64,000 nucleotides of DNA from Corynebacterium ciconiae DSM 44920 (GCF_030440575.1 NZ_CP047189.1:1116001-1180000), one strand, 5' to 3'. Counted from the stretch's first letter, positions 45,920 to 56,096 are shown. Made by a program: numbers and translations. The notes: generated by a model from the sequence alone, not told the origin.

Positions 45920-45933
45920 CTACGCAACAGCGT

Positions 45934-46842
45934 TTAGCCGAGGAATGCGGCGATGACCATCATCGTCGGCAGGGCTGTAAAAGTAGTGATCAGCCCCGTA
46001 TCGCGGGGTATCCGAGTGTCGCGGCCATAGTTTGATGCGTAGTTATACACGTTCTGGGCGGTGGGCAGCGCAGCGAGAATCATGGCGGCGAACAGCTGCT
46101 GTTGGCTGAGTCCGAGAAGTAGCCCGCAGGCGAGGGCGGCCAGTGGCATTCCGACCTGTTTCAGCCCCACCGCCCAGAAGGTGAGGGTGCGGGCGTGGGG
46201 ATCTCGCAAAGGGGTGGCGGTTGTTAGTGACGCCCCAAAGCTCATCAGCATCAGTGGAATCGCCGCCCCTCCCAGCACTTCGAGGGGATGAAAAACAGCC
46301 TCGGGAACATCTACGTGGCTAAACGCCACGATCAGACCTGCGGCTGAGCCCAGTACGAGCGGGCTGAGTACCGCGTGCCGGACTGACACCACCAGAGAGG
46401 ACGAACGATCGATAAGCGCCAGAATGATCGGGGCGTAAATCAGGACCTGAAACAACACCACCGGCGCGGCATAGGCCGCATTGCCCAAGACATACATGCT
46501 CACCGGCAAACCGATGTTGTTGGAGTTCATATAGCTTGACGACGCCGCCCCGATCGTCAGATCAGCCCTATTGCACGTTCCGTACGCCCGGGCGATCGCG
46601 ACGAACACGAGCGCCGTGATCACAGCGGCCACTGAGGTAACAATCAAGACGGGGGAGAGCATGTGCTCCGGCTCTGAGCGGGCGACCACCGTGAACAAAA
46701 GAGCGGGAAGGGCGGCATAAAAGGCGAGGCGGTCCAGCACCGTGCGTTGTTCATCGGAGGCAATGACCTTCGTGGTGCCCATAATGAACCCCACCGCGAT
46801 CAGCCCGAGGATAATGCCGTAGCTGGTGACGATGCCGCCCAT
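45934..46842 (-). CDS. AEC-family membrane transporter
   Basis: A 302-residue protein with about ten helices. Features of the auxin efflux carrier family are RADLTIGAASSSYMNSNNIGLPV (about 94-116; quoted in part), GNAAYAAPVVLFQVL and the C-terminal LPTAQNVYNYASNYGRD. Bacterial members carry malate, malonate or other small acids. AAAGGAC lies upstream of the ATG. It converges with polA and follows the methyltransferase gene, which lies 71 nt away on the same strand. Confidence 0.85.
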   Translation of the reverse strand: MGGIVTSYGIILGLIAVGFIMGTTKVIASDEQRTVLDRLAFYAALPALLFTVVARSEPEHMLSPVLIVTSVAAVITALVFVAIARAYGTCNRADLTIGAASSSYMNSNNIGLPVSMYVLGNAAYAAPVVLFQVLIYAPIILALIDRSSSLVVSVRHAVLSPLVLGSAAGLIVAFSHVDVPEAVFHPLEVLGGAAIPLMLMSFGASLTTATPLRDPHARTLTFWAVGLKQVGMPLAALACGLLLGLSQQQLFAAMILAALPTAQNVYNYASNYGRDTRIPRDTGLITTFTALPTMMVIAAFLG

Positions 46843-46913
46843 ATAGCCTGCTGTCCTTTCTGCTGTGCGCTCGATGGAAAGCCTTGAGGGTTGCAGGCCA
46901 CGTTACTCTCCGG

Positions 46914-47690
46914 CTACATGCACCCCGGTTCTTTGGCGGCGGAAATGATGAGGGTGCCGGGAAAGACGTGGCCCCGCAAGGGCGACCACTGCCCCCACGT
47001 CGTTGTGAGGTTGTCCGGCCATTCTGGTTCGATCATGCGCCGAATCGAAAAGCCCGCGGCCACCAAGTGATTGATGTAGTCGGAAAGAGTGTGATGGCTC
47101 TCGGCGTAGACCAATTCCCCTCGTTCATTGGCCTCGGTGTAGGCATCATCAAAATAGGAATACGCCACGTGCAGCCCCTCGGCACTGGGATCATCGGCGA
47201 AGATCCACCGCATGGGGTGATTAACCGAGAACACGAAGCGCCCTTGCGGGCGCAGCACGCGGGATACCTCGGCGAATACTGCCGAAAGGTCATCAATAAA
47301 GGGCAGGGCGCCGAACACCGAAAACACTGTGTCCACGCTGTTGTCCTGAAGCGGTAGGGCGAGGGCGTCGGCGTGAAGGGGGCGGAAGGGGGCGTGATCA
47401 AGCGGTGCGCAGCGCAGCATTTCCATGGAGAGATCGAGCCCAATGATGCGTGCGGTGGGGAAGTGTTCCGCGAGCCAGCGGCCGCAGGGGGCGGAGCCGC
47501 AGCCGAGCTCGAGCACCGTGGTGCCGGAGACATCGCCGAGAAGTTGTGCCTCGCGCTCATGCAGCATCTCGGGGCACCAATAAAACGAGGAAAGGTACTC
47601 GGGGTGTTGGGTGTGATAATTCACGGCGTCGCTGTCCCACCACGCGCGGTTGGCGGCGGAGAATGTGGCGGGTGTGAAACGAGAGTTCAT
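46914..47690 (-). CDS. Class I SAM-dependent methyltransferase
   Basis: A 258-residue Rossmann-fold methyltransferase. Motif I is VLELGCGSAPCGRWLAE (about 58-74), the acidic end of strand 2 is GLDLSMEML, and motif post-I is DTVFSVFGALPFI. A conserved N-terminus (WWDSDAVNYHTQHPEYL) marks an actinobacterial subgroup found next to rpsA; the substrate is unknown. TAGAGT lies 7 nt before the ATG. Confidence 0.85.
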   Translation of the reverse strand: MNSRFTPATFSAANRAWWDSDAVNYHTQHPEYLSSFYWCPEMLHEREAQLLGDVSGTTVLELGCGSAPCGRWLAEHFPTARIIGLDLSMEMLRCAPLDHAPFRPLHADALALPLQDNSVDTVFSVFGALPFIDDLSAVFAEVSRVLRPQGRFVFSVNHPMRWIFADDPSAEGLHVAYSYFDDAYTEANERGELVYAESHHTLSDYINHLVAAGFSIRRMIEPEWPDNLTTTWGQWSPLRGHVFPGTLIISAAKEPGCM

Positions 47691-47914
47691 GCAGGTAACT
47701 CTATTTGCCGCAGGGGTGGTGGTGCAGTAGAGTGTTGGAGGCGTGTCGCAACGCGTCCACAGTATTCAGGTGCAATAGGACGGCTGAAAATGGGGCGCGT
47801 GAGATTGAACAAGCTGGTCATAGCGCCGAGTGTGGTGCTGGATCTACTTGTCAAGAGATACGTTTCCTGTCCAATCGAGATTCCTATTTCAACATTTTTC
47901 GGAGCAACTTACAT

Positions 47915-49378
47915 ATGCCCACCAACAACACCCCTCAGGTAGCCGTCAACGATATCGGCTCCGCTGAGGACTTCCTCGCAGCCGTCGACGCCACCATCAA
48001 GTACTTCAACGATGGCGACATCGTGGAAGGCACCGTGGTTAAGGTCGACCGCGACGAGGTTCTGCTCGACATCGGATACAAGACCGAGGGCGTTATCCCC
48101 TCCCGCGAGCTGTCCATCAAGCACGATGTCGATCCGGATGAGGTTGTCGAGGTCGGAGACGAGATCGACGCACTTGTTCTCACCAAGGAGGACAAGGAAG
48201 GCCGTCTGATCCTGTCCAAGAAGCGCGCCCAGTACGAGCGTGCATGGAGCGCCATCGAGCAGCTCCAGGCCAACGACGAGCCTGTCACCGGTACCGTTAT
48301 TGAGGTTGTCAAGGGTGGCCTGATCCTTGACATCGGGCTGCGCGGCTTCCTGCCCGCATCCCTCGTTGAGATGCGTCGCGTCCGCGATCTCGAGCCGTAC
48401 ATCGGCCAGGAGATCGAGGCCAAGATCATCGAGCTGGACAAGAACCGCAACAATGTGGTGCTGTCCCGCCGCGCATGGCTCGAGCAGTCCCAGTCCGAGC
48501 TTCGCTCCGAGTTCCTGCACCAGCTCCAGAAGGGCCAGGTGCGCAAGGGTGTCGTGTCCTCCATCGTCAACTTCGGCGCTTTCGTCGATCTCGGCGGTGT
48601 CGACGGTCTGGTTCACGTTTCCGAGCTGTCTTGGAAGCACATCGATCACCCGTCTGAGGTTGTCACCGTGGGCGACGAAGTTACCGTCGAGGTTCTCGAC
48701 GTCGATCTCGACCGCGAGCGCGTGTCCCTGTCCCTCAAGGCCACCCAAGAAGATCCGTGGCGCGTCTTCGCCCGCACCCACGCTGTGGGCCAGATCGTTC
48801 CCGGCAAGGTCACCAAGCTGGTTCCCTTCGGTGCGTTCGTGCGCGTCGAAGAGGGCATCGAGGGCCTCGTCCACATCTCCGAGCTGGCTCAGCGCCACGT
48901 CGAGGTGCCGGATCAGGTTGTCAACGTTGGCGAAGACCTCATGGTCAAGGTCATCGACATCGACCTCGAGCGTCGCCGCATCTCCCTGTCCCTGAAGCAG
49001 GCTGACGACGACTACTCCGAGGAGTTCGACCCCTCCAAGTACGGTATGGCCGACTCCTACGACGAGAACGGCAACTACATCTTCCCGGAGGGCTTCGACC
49101 CGGAGACCAACGAGTGGCTCGAGGGCTTCGACGAGCAGCGCCAGGAATGGGAGGCTCGCTACGCAGAGTCCGAGCGTCGCTTCCAGCTGCACACCCAGCA
49201 GATCGAGCGTCACCGCGCCGCAGCCGAGGCTGCTGCCGAGGCCGGCGAGCAGCAGGGTGGTGCCTCCAACTACTCCAGCGCTGACGCTGGTGTAGCCGAG
49301 GCCGCAGCCACCACCGGCGGCTCCCTTGCCTCCGACGAGCAGCTTGCTGCTCTGAAGGAGAAGCTGGAAGGCAACTAA
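47915..49378 (+). CDS. rpsA: 30S ribosomal protein S1
   Basis: A 487-residue S1 with four S1/OB domains: GDIVEGTVVKVDRDEVLLD (about 30), PVTGTVIEVVKGGLILD (about 123), GQVRKGVVSSIVNFGAFVDL (about 208) and GQIVPGKVTKLVPFGAFVRV (about 292), then an acidic, Glu/Ala-rich tail. It binds mRNA at the ribosome platform. The frame is open from an earlier GTG, but ATG 47915 with GGAG 10 nt upstream and the family N-terminus is the real start. This implies a leader of more than 100 nt. Confidence 0.96.
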   Translation: MPTNNTPQVAVNDIGSAEDFLAAVDATIKYFNDGDIVEGTVVKVDRDEVLLDIGYKTEGVIPSRELSIKHDVDPDEVVEVGDEIDALVLTKEDKEGRLILSKKRAQYERAWSAIEQLQANDEPVTGTVIEVVKGGLILDIGLRGFLPASLVEMRRVRDLEPYIGQEIEAKIIELDKNRNNVVLSRRAWLEQSQSELRSEFLHQLQKGQVRKGVVSSIVNFGAFVDLGGVDGLVHVSELSWKHIDHPSEVVTVGDEVTVEVLDVDLDRERVSLSLKATQEDPWRVFARTHAVGQIVPGKVTKLVPFGAFVRVEEGIEGLVHISELAQRHVEVPDQVVNVGEDLMVKVIDIDLERRRISLSLKQADDDYSEEFDPSKYGMADSYDENGNYIFPEGFDPETNEWLEGFDEQRQEWEARYAESERRFQLHTQQIERHRAAAEAAAEAGEQQGGASNYSSADAGVAEAAATTGGSLASDEQLAALKEKLEGN

Positions 49379-49391
49379 GCCTTTCTCACTG

Positions 49392-49459
49392 CGGTGACAT
49401 CAGTGGTGTCACCGTAGCGCTCAGCGCCCTTTCCCTACCGCAGGGAAGGGGCGCTTTTG
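49392..49459 (+). terminator. Double terminator of rpsA
   Basis: The first stem CGGTGACA/TGTCACCG (49392-49399, 49407-49414) is followed by a stronger one, GCGCCCTTTCCCT/AGGGAAGGGGCGC (49424-49436, 49442-49454) with TTTTG after it. Confidence 0.9.
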
Positions 49460-49460
49460 T

Positions 49461-49478
49461 GCTACTACGCAACAGAGT
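49461..49478 (-). repeat. Family A 18-mer directly after the rpsA terminator
   Basis: GCTACTACGCAACAGAGT in reverse orientation, starting at the end of the terminator T-run; differs from the reference 18-mer at one position. Confidence 0.8.
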
Positions 49479-49940
49479 TTTTAAGTATCTCTCACGCCTC
49501 GCAGGCTAAGTTGGGGGTATGTATTAGCTGTGAAGCTTGTAAGGGATGCAACGTTGATTCGGGCATACACAAAAGTGGCGTACTCAGGCATATTGCCCAT
49601 TTTTGGGGAAGGGTTGCGAATGGGGAAGTAGGCGTCGATAAGCATAATGAGTGCGCTCTAGCTGGACATTTGCGCCCGTCGTAGTGGTTAAGCGCTGCTG
49701 GGCAAACGTGTCCTAAGACATAGTACTTCCACTATGTGTGAGTGCTTTTGTGACCTATAATGATCGTGATACCACACACGGGAGTGGTAAATCGGGCAAA
49801 ATCCCACAGTTTCGGTCAGTGGGCTACTGCCTCCACTGACGCTCATGGTGTAACGAGTCTCGGCGCGCGTCGCCTTCGTATCTCTGAGCAGTGTGGGACT
49901 AGTCCCGTGTCTCACAATCTCCAAAAGAAAGGTAGACGCA
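49479..49940 (+). promoter_or_regulatory. ptsG: ptsG upstream region with promoter and structured leader
   Basis: The stretch has no gene. A perfect -10 TATAAT is at 49756-49761, giving a leader of about 175 nt. The leader contains GTCAGTGG/CCACTGAC (49815-49822, 49833-49840) and the palindrome GGGACTAGTCCC (49895-49906), 35 nt before the start codon. TGTGA-like half sites near 49735-49752 could be GlxR-related but do not form a good palindrome. A family B word is at 49632-49643. Confidence 0.6.
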
Positions 49941-52022
49941 ATGGCGACCAAAAATGCGTCAGCCGCCGAGGCCATTCTGGCGAATCTCGGTGGACCTGAA
50001 AACATTGACTCGTTTACGCACTGTGCTACTCGCCTGCGTATGCAGCTCAGCGACCGCTCCAAGGCCGATCAGGACGCGCTCGACAATATCCCTGAAGTTA
50101 TGGGTGTGGTGCCGCAGGGCTCCAACGGCCTGCAGGTGATTATGGGCGGCGGCGTGGCCAACTACTACAACGACATCGTCAAGTTGCCGGGCATGGAGCA
50201 CATCGCTGGCGGCGAGGGTGGTGCCGCTAAGAAGCCGTCGAAGAAGGAATACGGCGGCGTGCGCGGCAAGTTTGGCTGGGTGGACTACGCATTCGAGTTC
50301 CTCTCCGATACCTTCCGCCCGATTCTGTGGGCTCTGCTCGGCGCTTCGCTGATCATCACCATCCTGGTGCTGCTCGACACCGCTGGTGTGCAGGCCTTCG
50401 ATCAGCCGCTAGAGGAGCAGTCTGGTGTGTATGTGCTCATGCACGCCATGTGGCGCTCCGTGTTCTACTTCCTGCCAATCATGGTGGGCGCCTCTGCCGC
50501 GAAGAAGCTCGGTGCTAACGAGTGGGTCGGTGCCGCTATCCCGGCCGCTCTGCTCACGCCTGAGTTCATCGGCTTGAAGGAGAACATCCACACCGTGGTC
50601 GAGCAGGGCGCCACTGAGGGCATCGATATCTACAAGATCGATGTCGCTGGCCTGACCCTGGTGCTCAACAACTACGGTGGTCAGGTCTTCCCGCCGCTGC
50701 TGGCTGCGATCGGCCTGTTCTGGGTAGAGAAGGGGCTCAAGAAGATCATCCCCGAAGCAGTGCAGATGGTGTTCGTGCCCTTCATCTCCCTGCTCGTGAT
50801 GATTCCGCTGACCGCTTTCGTGGTGGGTCCCTTCGGTATCTTCATTGGTGACGGCATTGCTCGTTTGTTCATGAACACCTACGAGTTCTCGCCGTTCATC
50901 CTCGCCATCATCATTCCGCTGCTGTACCCCTTCCTCGTGCCGCTGGGTCTGCACTGGCCGCTCAACGCCGTCATGCTGCAGAACATCGCCACCTACGGCT
51001 TTGACGTCATCCAAGGCCCGATGGGTGCATGGAACTTCGCCTGCTTCGGTCTCGTCGCTGGTGTGCTGGTGGTCTCCGTGCGTGAGCGCAACCGCCAGAT
51101 GCGTCAGGTTGCCACCGGTGGTCTGGCAGCCGGTCTGCTCGGTGGTATCTCCGAGCCGAGCCTCTACGGTATTGTGCTGCGCTTCAAGAAGACCTACTTG
51201 CGTTTGCTGCCCGGCTGTCTTGCCGGCGGTATCGTGATGGGCCTGTTCGGCATCAAGGCGCAGGCATTCGTGTTCACCTCGCTGCTGACCATCCCCGCCA
51301 TGACCCCCACCTTGGGCTACGCCATCGGCTTGGCTGTCGCGTTCTTCACCTCCTTCTTCCTCGTGGTGTTCTTCGATTACCGCTCTAAGGAAGAAAAGGC
51401 TGAGGTGCGTGCCCGAATCGCTGACGAAGAGGCCGCCGAGGCCGCTGAAGCAGACACCACCGCCCAGGCTGAGTCCGCTCCCGCTGAGTCCGCTGCCGCA
51501 CCGGCCGCCGGTGCCGCTACCGCTGGCGCAGCTGCCACCGCCACTGCAGTAAAGACTGAGAAGAAGGTCGAGGCACCGATGGACGGCACGCTGTTGCCGC
51601 TGTCCGAGACCCCGGACGAAGCCTTCGCGGCCGGCGCCGTGGGTAAGGGTGCCTCCATCGATCCGAGTGGAGACACCGTCTACGCTCCGGGCAAGGGCAA
51701 AGTCATCATGACTTTCCCCACCGGTCACGCCGTGGGCCTGAAGCTGGACAACGGCCTACAGATGCTCATCCACGTCGGTGTGGACACCGTGAATATGAAG
51801 GGCGAAGGCTTTGAGGTTCTGGTGAACAAGGGCGATGAGGTCGAGGCTGGCACTCCGTTGCTGAAGTTCGATCGGGCTGCCATCGAGGCCGCTGGCTACT
51901 CGCCGATCACCCCGGTTCTCGTGACTAACCACAAGAAGCAGGGCGCCATCAACGTGGTTGCTGAGTACGGCCAGATTTCTCACGGCACTGCCTTCCTGGA
52001 CGTAGAAGACAAGCAAGCCTAG
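49941..52022 (+). CDS. ptsG: PTS glucose-specific enzyme EIIBCA
   Basis: A 693-residue membrane permease that imports and phosphorylates glucose. Domain order is IIB (1-90, phospho-Cys28 in FTHCATRLRMQL), IIC (about 110-480, about ten helices), an Ala/Glu-rich linker (about 490-545) and IIA (about 550-690, phospho-His611 in LIHVGVDTVNMKGEGF). This order matches C. glutamicum PtsG, and the gene lies before coaE there too. ATG 49941 has AAGAAAGG 8 nt upstream and MATKNASAAEAIL as the family start; an earlier frame start is not supported. No general PTS genes are in the window. Confidence 0.95.
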   Translation: MATKNASAAEAILANLGGPENIDSFTHCATRLRMQLSDRSKADQDALDNIPEVMGVVPQGSNGLQVIMGGGVANYYNDIVKLPGMEHIAGGEGGAAKKPSKKEYGGVRGKFGWVDYAFEFLSDTFRPILWALLGASLIITILVLLDTAGVQAFDQPLEEQSGVYVLMHAMWRSVFYFLPIMVGASAAKKLGANEWVGAAIPAALLTPEFIGLKENIHTVVEQGATEGIDIYKIDVAGLTLVLNNYGGQVFPPLLAAIGLFWVEKGLKKIIPEAVQMVFVPFISLLVMIPLTAFVVGPFGIFIGDGIARLFMNTYEFSPFILAIIIPLLYPFLVPLGLHWPLNAVMLQNIATYGFDVIQGPMGAWNFACFGLVAGVLVVSVRERNRQMRQVATGGLAAGLLGGISEPSLYGIVLRFKKTYLRLLPGCLAGGIVMGLFGIKAQAFVFTSLLTIPAMTPTLGYAIGLAVAFFTSFFLVVFFDYRSKEEKAEVRARIADEEAAEAAEADTTAQAESAPAESAAAPAAGAATAGAAATATAVKTEKKVEAPMDGTLLPLSETPDEAFAAGAVGKGASIDPSGDTVYAPGKGKVIMTFPTGHAVGLKLDNGLQMLIHVGVDTVNMKGEGFEVLVNKGDEVEAGTPLLKFDRAAIEAAGYSPITPVLVTNHKKQGAINVVAEYGQISHGTAFLDVEDKQA

Positions 52023-52104
52023 TTGTCTCCACCCCGCCTGCGCCGTTGTGCTTAGGTTCACTCGGACCACATAGCGCGGGGGCGCTGGGGGAGTGACACA
52101 AGAG

Positions 52105-52140
52105 AAGGGACGCTGCATCAATGCAGCGTCCCTTGTTCTA
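52105..52140 (+). terminator. Terminator of ptsG
   Basis: A perfect 14-bp stem (52105-52118 with 52121-52134) followed by GTTCTA. Confidence 0.9.
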
Positions 52141-52245
52141 TGTATAGCCGTATATAGCCCGGTGTAGCTGTGTGCTGCTAGCTGGTACCCAGCGGAGTCG
52201 GACACCAGCCTGCGGCAGCCGGAGCTCGGCCAGCGGCGGAAGACA

Positions 52246-53211
52246 CTAGCCGGCCTGAGCGGAGGCAATCGCGGCGCGAATCGCGTCCACGGAGCGCTCC
52301 AAAGCGGCTTGCTCCCATTCGTTGAGCGATACAGCGAAGCGACGCTCAGCACCTCCGCGCCCCAACAGGGTGGGCATGGAGAAAGCGACATCGCCATCGA
52401 AGCCGTATTCGCCGCGGGCAGTCGTGGAGGCAGGAACAATCACTTTTTCGTCCAGCAATACGTGCCGCGCCATGAGCACTGCGGATTGTGCCACCCCGGC
52501 GTTAGTCCAGCCCTTGGAGTTCAACACTTCGTAGGCGGCCTGGACGGTGCCATCCGCCAACTCCTCGGGATTGAGGCTAACGCCGGGCAATGCCTGCTCT
52601 AGCTCGCCGACGTTCATTCCACCGACACTCAGGTGCGATAGGACGGGAAAAGCCGAGAGGCCATGCTCGCCCATCATGTAGCCGCTGACGCTCAACGGCG
52701 ATACCCCACACTTATCGGCGACGATCCTGCGTAGTCGCGCAGAGTCAAGCATGGTGCCGGTACCGAAGATCTTGCCGGCCGGATAGTCGAATTCATTTTC
52801 CGCCACGTAGAGCGTGGTGTCCAAGGGGTTAGTGATCATGATGATCACCGCATCGCGGGTGTAGCCCACCACCTGAGACATCACATCGCGAATCACCGCA
52901 GCATTGACGGCCGCGAGTGCGGCTCTATCCGGGGTGGTGTTCTCGGCGGAGGGGATGATGGACGGACCAGCGGCGCAGATGATCACGTCCGCATCGGCGC
53001 AGTCGCTATAGTCGCCGGCGCGCACCGCGGTGGAGGTCATCGAGCTCAACGCGGTGGCATGATGCTGATCGAGGGCCTCACCGTGGGCGAGTCCCTCGGC
53101 GATATCGATAGTGACGATCTCGCCGAACAACCCCATTTTCATCGCATCGGCGAGCACATAGCTTCCTACATGCCCAACTCCAATCACCACGAGTTTATGT
53201 GGCGACACCAT
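52246..53211 (-). CDS. L-2-hydroxyacid dehydrogenase of the lactate/malate family, HicDH-like
   Basis: A 321-residue NAD-dependent dehydrogenase. It starts LVVIGVGHVGSYVLADAM (Rossmann loop) and has ITNPLDTTLY, GTGTMLDSARLRRIV, and the catalytic His in SGYMMGEHGLSAFPV. The substrate loop reads PSAENTTPDR, unlike the QKPGETR loop of lactate dehydrogenases, and is closer to L-2-hydroxyisocaproate dehydrogenase, which reduces branched 2-oxo acids. It is not the usual corynebacterial Ldh. It is divergent from coaE. Confidence 0.75.
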   Translation of the reverse strand: MVSPHKLVVIGVGHVGSYVLADAMKMGLFGEIVTIDIAEGLAHGEALDQHHATALSSMTSTAVRAGDYSDCADADVIICAAGPSIIPSAENTTPDRAALAAVNAAVIRDVMSQVVGYTRDAVIIMITNPLDTTLYVAENEFDYPAGKIFGTGTMLDSARLRRIVADKCGVSPLSVSGYMMGEHGLSAFPVLSHLSVGGMNVGELEQALPGVSLNPEELADGTVQAAYEVLNSKGWTNAGVAQSAVLMARHVLLDEKVIVPASTTARGEYGFDGDVAFSMPTLLGRGGAERRFAVSLNEWEQAALERSVDAIRAAIASAQAG

Positions 53212-53282
53212 ATATGTGACCTCGACTTTCTCTCGACTATGTATGTAGATGGCTCAAGCTTACGCCCGTAGACTTAAGCACC

Positions 53283-53882
53283 ATGACGATCATTGGCATT
53301 ACCGGTGGTATCGGCTCCGGCAAATCCACAGTCACCCGTCTATTGAAAGACAAGGGGGCTTTTATTATCGATGCAGACCTCATTGCCCGGGAGATCGTAG
53401 AGCCCGGCCAACCGGCGCTTGCGGAACTCGCCGCCGAATTCGGTGAGGATATTATCGATTCCTCGGGCAGGCTACGCCGGGCAGTTCTGGCGCAGCGGGC
53501 GTTTGTGGATGCAGAGCACACTGAGCAGCTGAACGCCATTACCCATCCGCGTATCGCCGAGCGCACCCGCGAGCTGCTTGGCACCGCGGCGGCCCAGGGG
53601 GCAGAGGTGATCGTGCACGATTCGGCCTTGCTCATAGAGCAAGGCCTGCATAAGTCGGTGGATATCACCGCGGTGGTGACTGCCCCGGAACAGGTGCGGA
53701 TTGAGCGTCTCGTCAACAAGCGCGGACTCGATGAACAGGATGCACGCCAACGCATTGCGCGGCAGCTCAGCGACGAGCACAGAGCCCGCGTCGCGGATGT
53801 GGTGTTGGACAATTCCGGCACAGTCGAGCAGTTGCAGCAGCAGGTTGAACAGCTGTGGGAGCAAGCCCAAGCGGGCGGGTAG
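53283..53882 (+). CDS. coaE: Dephospho-CoA kinase
   Basis: A 199-residue P-loop kinase for the final step of CoA synthesis. Walker A GGIGSGKST (about 8-16), DADLIAREIVEPG, LLIEQGLHKSVD and QRIARQLSDEHR are diagnostic. TAGACT lies 8 nt before the ATG. The TAG stop of this gene is also the first half of the predicted -10 TAGTCT of uvrB. Confidence 0.95.
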   Translation: MTIIGITGGIGSGKSTVTRLLKDKGAFIIDADLIAREIVEPGQPALAELAAEFGEDIIDSSGRLRRAVLAQRAFVDAEHTEQLNAITHPRIAERTRELLGTAAAQGAEVIVHDSALLIEQGLHKSVDITAVVTAPEQVRIERLVNKRGLDEQDARQRIARQLSDEHRARVADVVLDNSGTVEQLQQQVEQLWEQAQAGG

Positions 53883-53891
53883 TCTCGAGAT

Positions 53892-55994
53892 ATGGCCTTT
53901 GCAGCAGAGCACCCAGTGTTGTCCGAATCCGAGTTCCGACCCGTGGGCGAGGTGGAACGGTCGAACGGAAAGTTCGAGGTGATTTCGGAATACCAACCGG
54001 CCGGTGATCAGCCGCGGGCGATTAAGGAGCTCACCGAGCGGATCAACAATAACGAGCGCGATGTGGTGCTCATGGGCGCCACCGGTACCGGTAAATCCGC
54101 CACGGCGGCATGGCTCATTGAACAGGTGCAGCGCCCAACGCTGGTGATGGCGCCAAATAAAACCTTGGCCGCCCAATTAGCCAATGAACTGCGCCAGCTC
54201 TTGCCCAATAACGCGGTGGAATACTTTGTCTCGTATTACGACTACTACCAGCCAGAAGCCTATGTGGCTCAAACGGATACCTATATCGAGAAGGATTCCT
54301 CGATTAACGATGACGTGGAGCGGCTGCGTCACTCGGCAACCTCAGCTTTGCTCTCCCGCCGCGATGTGGTGGTGGTGAGTTCCGTCTCGTGTATCTATGG
54401 CCTTGGCACTCCGCAATCCTATTTGGACCGGTCTGTGGTTCTTCGGGTGGGCGAGGAAGTCGAACGCGATCGTTTCCTCAGGCTGTTGGTGGATATTCAA
54501 TATGACCGCAATGATGTGGCGTTTGTGCGCGGGGCATTCCGCGTCAAAGGCGATGTGGTGGATATTATTCCCGCCTACGAGGAACTCGCGGTGCGGGTGG
54601 AGTTTTTCGGCGATGAGATTGATTCCCTGTATTACATTCATCCCGTCACCGGCGATCCGATCCGCCAAGTTGAGGAACTGCGCATCTTCCCAGCGACCCA
54701 CTATGTGGCCAGCGAGGAGCGCATGGCCAAGGCGGTGGAAGATATCAAGGCGGAGTTGGCAGAGCGCCTCGATGATCTAGAGAATCGTGGCAAACTCCTC
54801 GAAGCGCAGCGACTGCGGATGCGCACGGAATACGATCTCGAGATGCTCGAGCAGGTGGGCTTTTGCTCTGGTATTGAGAACTATTCTCGGCATGTGGACG
54901 GCCGTCCTGCCGGTTCGGCGCCGGCCACGTTGATCGACTATTTCCCCGAGGACTTTCTCACCATTATCGACGAGTCGCATGTGACCGTGCCGCAGATTGG
55001 CGGCATGTTCGAAGGTGACATGTCCCGCAAACGCAATTTGGTGGAGTTTGGTTTTCGACTGCCCTCCGCTCTGGATAACCGTCCGCTGACATGGGAAGAA
55101 TTCGATGCCCGCAAGGGCCAATGCGTGTACATGTCCGCCACGCCCGGTCCGTATGAGCTCGCTGCCACGGGAGGTGAGTTTGTCGAGCAGATCATTCGCC
55201 CAACGGGGCTGGTGGATCCGAAGGTGGTGGTCAAACCCACCGAAGGCCAAATTGATGATCTCATCCACGAGATCCGCCTGCGCACCGAGAGCAATGAGCG
55301 AGTGTTGGTGACCACCCTGACCAAGAAGATGGCCGAGGATCTCACTGACTATCTGCTCGAAAACGGTGTACGGGTGCGTTATCTCCACTCGGATATTGAC
55401 ACCCTGCAACGCGTGGAATTGCTGCGCCAGCTCCGCACCGGTGAATACGACGTGCTCGTGGGCATCAACCTCTTGCGCGAGGGGTTGGACCTCCCCGAGG
55501 TGTCTCTGGTGGCCATCCTTGATGCGGATAAGGAAGGCTTCTTGCGCTCGACCACCTCGCTCATTCAGACCATTGGACGCGCCGCCCGTAACGTCTCCGG
55601 CGAGGTGCACATGTACGCCGACAAGGTGACAGAATCCATGGCTGCAGCGATCGACGAGACGGAACGCCGCCGCGATAAGCAGCTCGCCTATAACCGCGAG
55701 CACGGCATCGATCCGCAGCCGCTGCGTAAGAAGATCGCCGATATTTTGGATCAGGTCTACGACAACGCCGAGGAGGGCGAATCCCGCCCCGATGCGGCCG
55801 CCGAGACTGCGCTGGTGGACAAGCGCGATATCTCCTCCATGCCACAGGAGGAGTTGCAATCGCTCATCGATACCCTCACCAAAGAGATGTCCGCCGCGGC
55901 CAAGGAGCTTAAGTTCGAGCTGGCAGGACGGCTGCGTGATGAGATCCGCGACCTCAAAAAGGAGCTCCGGGGTATCACCGAGGCCGGTATCTAA
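53892..55994 (+). CDS. uvrB: Excinuclease ABC subunit B
   Basis: A 700-residue helicase-like damage verification subunit of nucleotide excision repair. Walker [11 protein letters not shown] (about 59), the beta-hairpin [11 protein letters not shown] that probes [16 protein letters not shown], and the C-terminal UVR motif [14 protein letters not shown] that contacts UvrC. TAGTCT lies 6 nt before the ATG, overlapping the coaE stop. A C. glutamicum-like coaE-uvrB pair. Confidence 0.97.
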   Translation: MAFAAEHPVLSESEFRPVGEVERSNGKFEVISEYQPAGDQPRAIKELTERINNNERDVVLMGATGTGKSATAAWLIEQVQRPTLVMAPNKTLAAQLANELRQLLPNNAVEYFVSYYDYYQPEAYVAQTDTYIEKDSSINDDVERLRHSATSALLSRRDVVVVSSVSCIYGLGTPQSYLDRSVVLRVGEEVERDRFLRLLVDIQYDRNDVAFVRGAFRVKGDVVDIIPAYEELAVRVEFFGDEIDSLYYIHPVTGDPIRQVEELRIFPATHYVASEERMAKAVEDIKAELAERLDDLENRGKLLEAQRLRMRTEYDLEMLEQVGFCSGIENYSRHVDGRPAGSAPATLIDYFPEDFLTIIDESHVTVPQIGGMFEGDMSRKRNLVEFGFRLPSALDNRPLTWEEFDARKGQCVYMSATPGPYELAATGGEFVEQIIRPTGLVDPKVVVKPTEGQIDDLIHEIRLRTESNERVLVTTLTKKMAEDLTDYLLENGVRVRYLHSDIDTLQRVELLRQLRTGEYDVLVGINLLREGLDLPEVSLVAILDADKEGFLRSTTSLIQTIGRAARNVSGEVHMYADKVTESMAAAIDETERRRDKQLAYNREHGIDPQPLRKKIADILDQVYDNAEEGESRPDAAAETALVDKRDISSMPQEELQSLIDTLTKEMSAAAKELKFELAGRLRDEIRDLKKELRGITEAGI

Positions 55995-56084
55995 ACCGCT
56001 CAACACACGCAGCCTCCGCCACGACCAGGACACGTTTGTAGCCCTGTGCTCGTGCTGGGGTGGGCTCCCAGCGTGGGTGCAGGC

Positions 56085-56096
56085 GCTTATCGACGC
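56085..56096 (-). repeat. Family B word between uvrB and usp
   Basis: Exact reverse-orientation copy, 90 nt after the uvrB stop; the only intergenic exact copy in minus orientation. The rest of the 240-nt gap holds the usp promoter. Confidence 0.7.

Noticed and set aside
47909..49213. 434-codon open frame antisense to rpsA
   Set aside because: It mirrors the S1 gene, is full of His/Asp/Val runs expected from the complement of GC-rich codons, has no family motif, and rpsA is certain.
49733..49752. GlxR (cAMP receptor) site upstream of ptsG
   Set aside because: TGTGA half sites are present but do not form the TGTGA-N6-TCACA palindrome at a proper spacing.
50409..51728. 439-codon open frame antisense to ptsG
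   Set aside because: Gly/Ser/His-rich shadow of the ptsG codon pattern, with no start signal.
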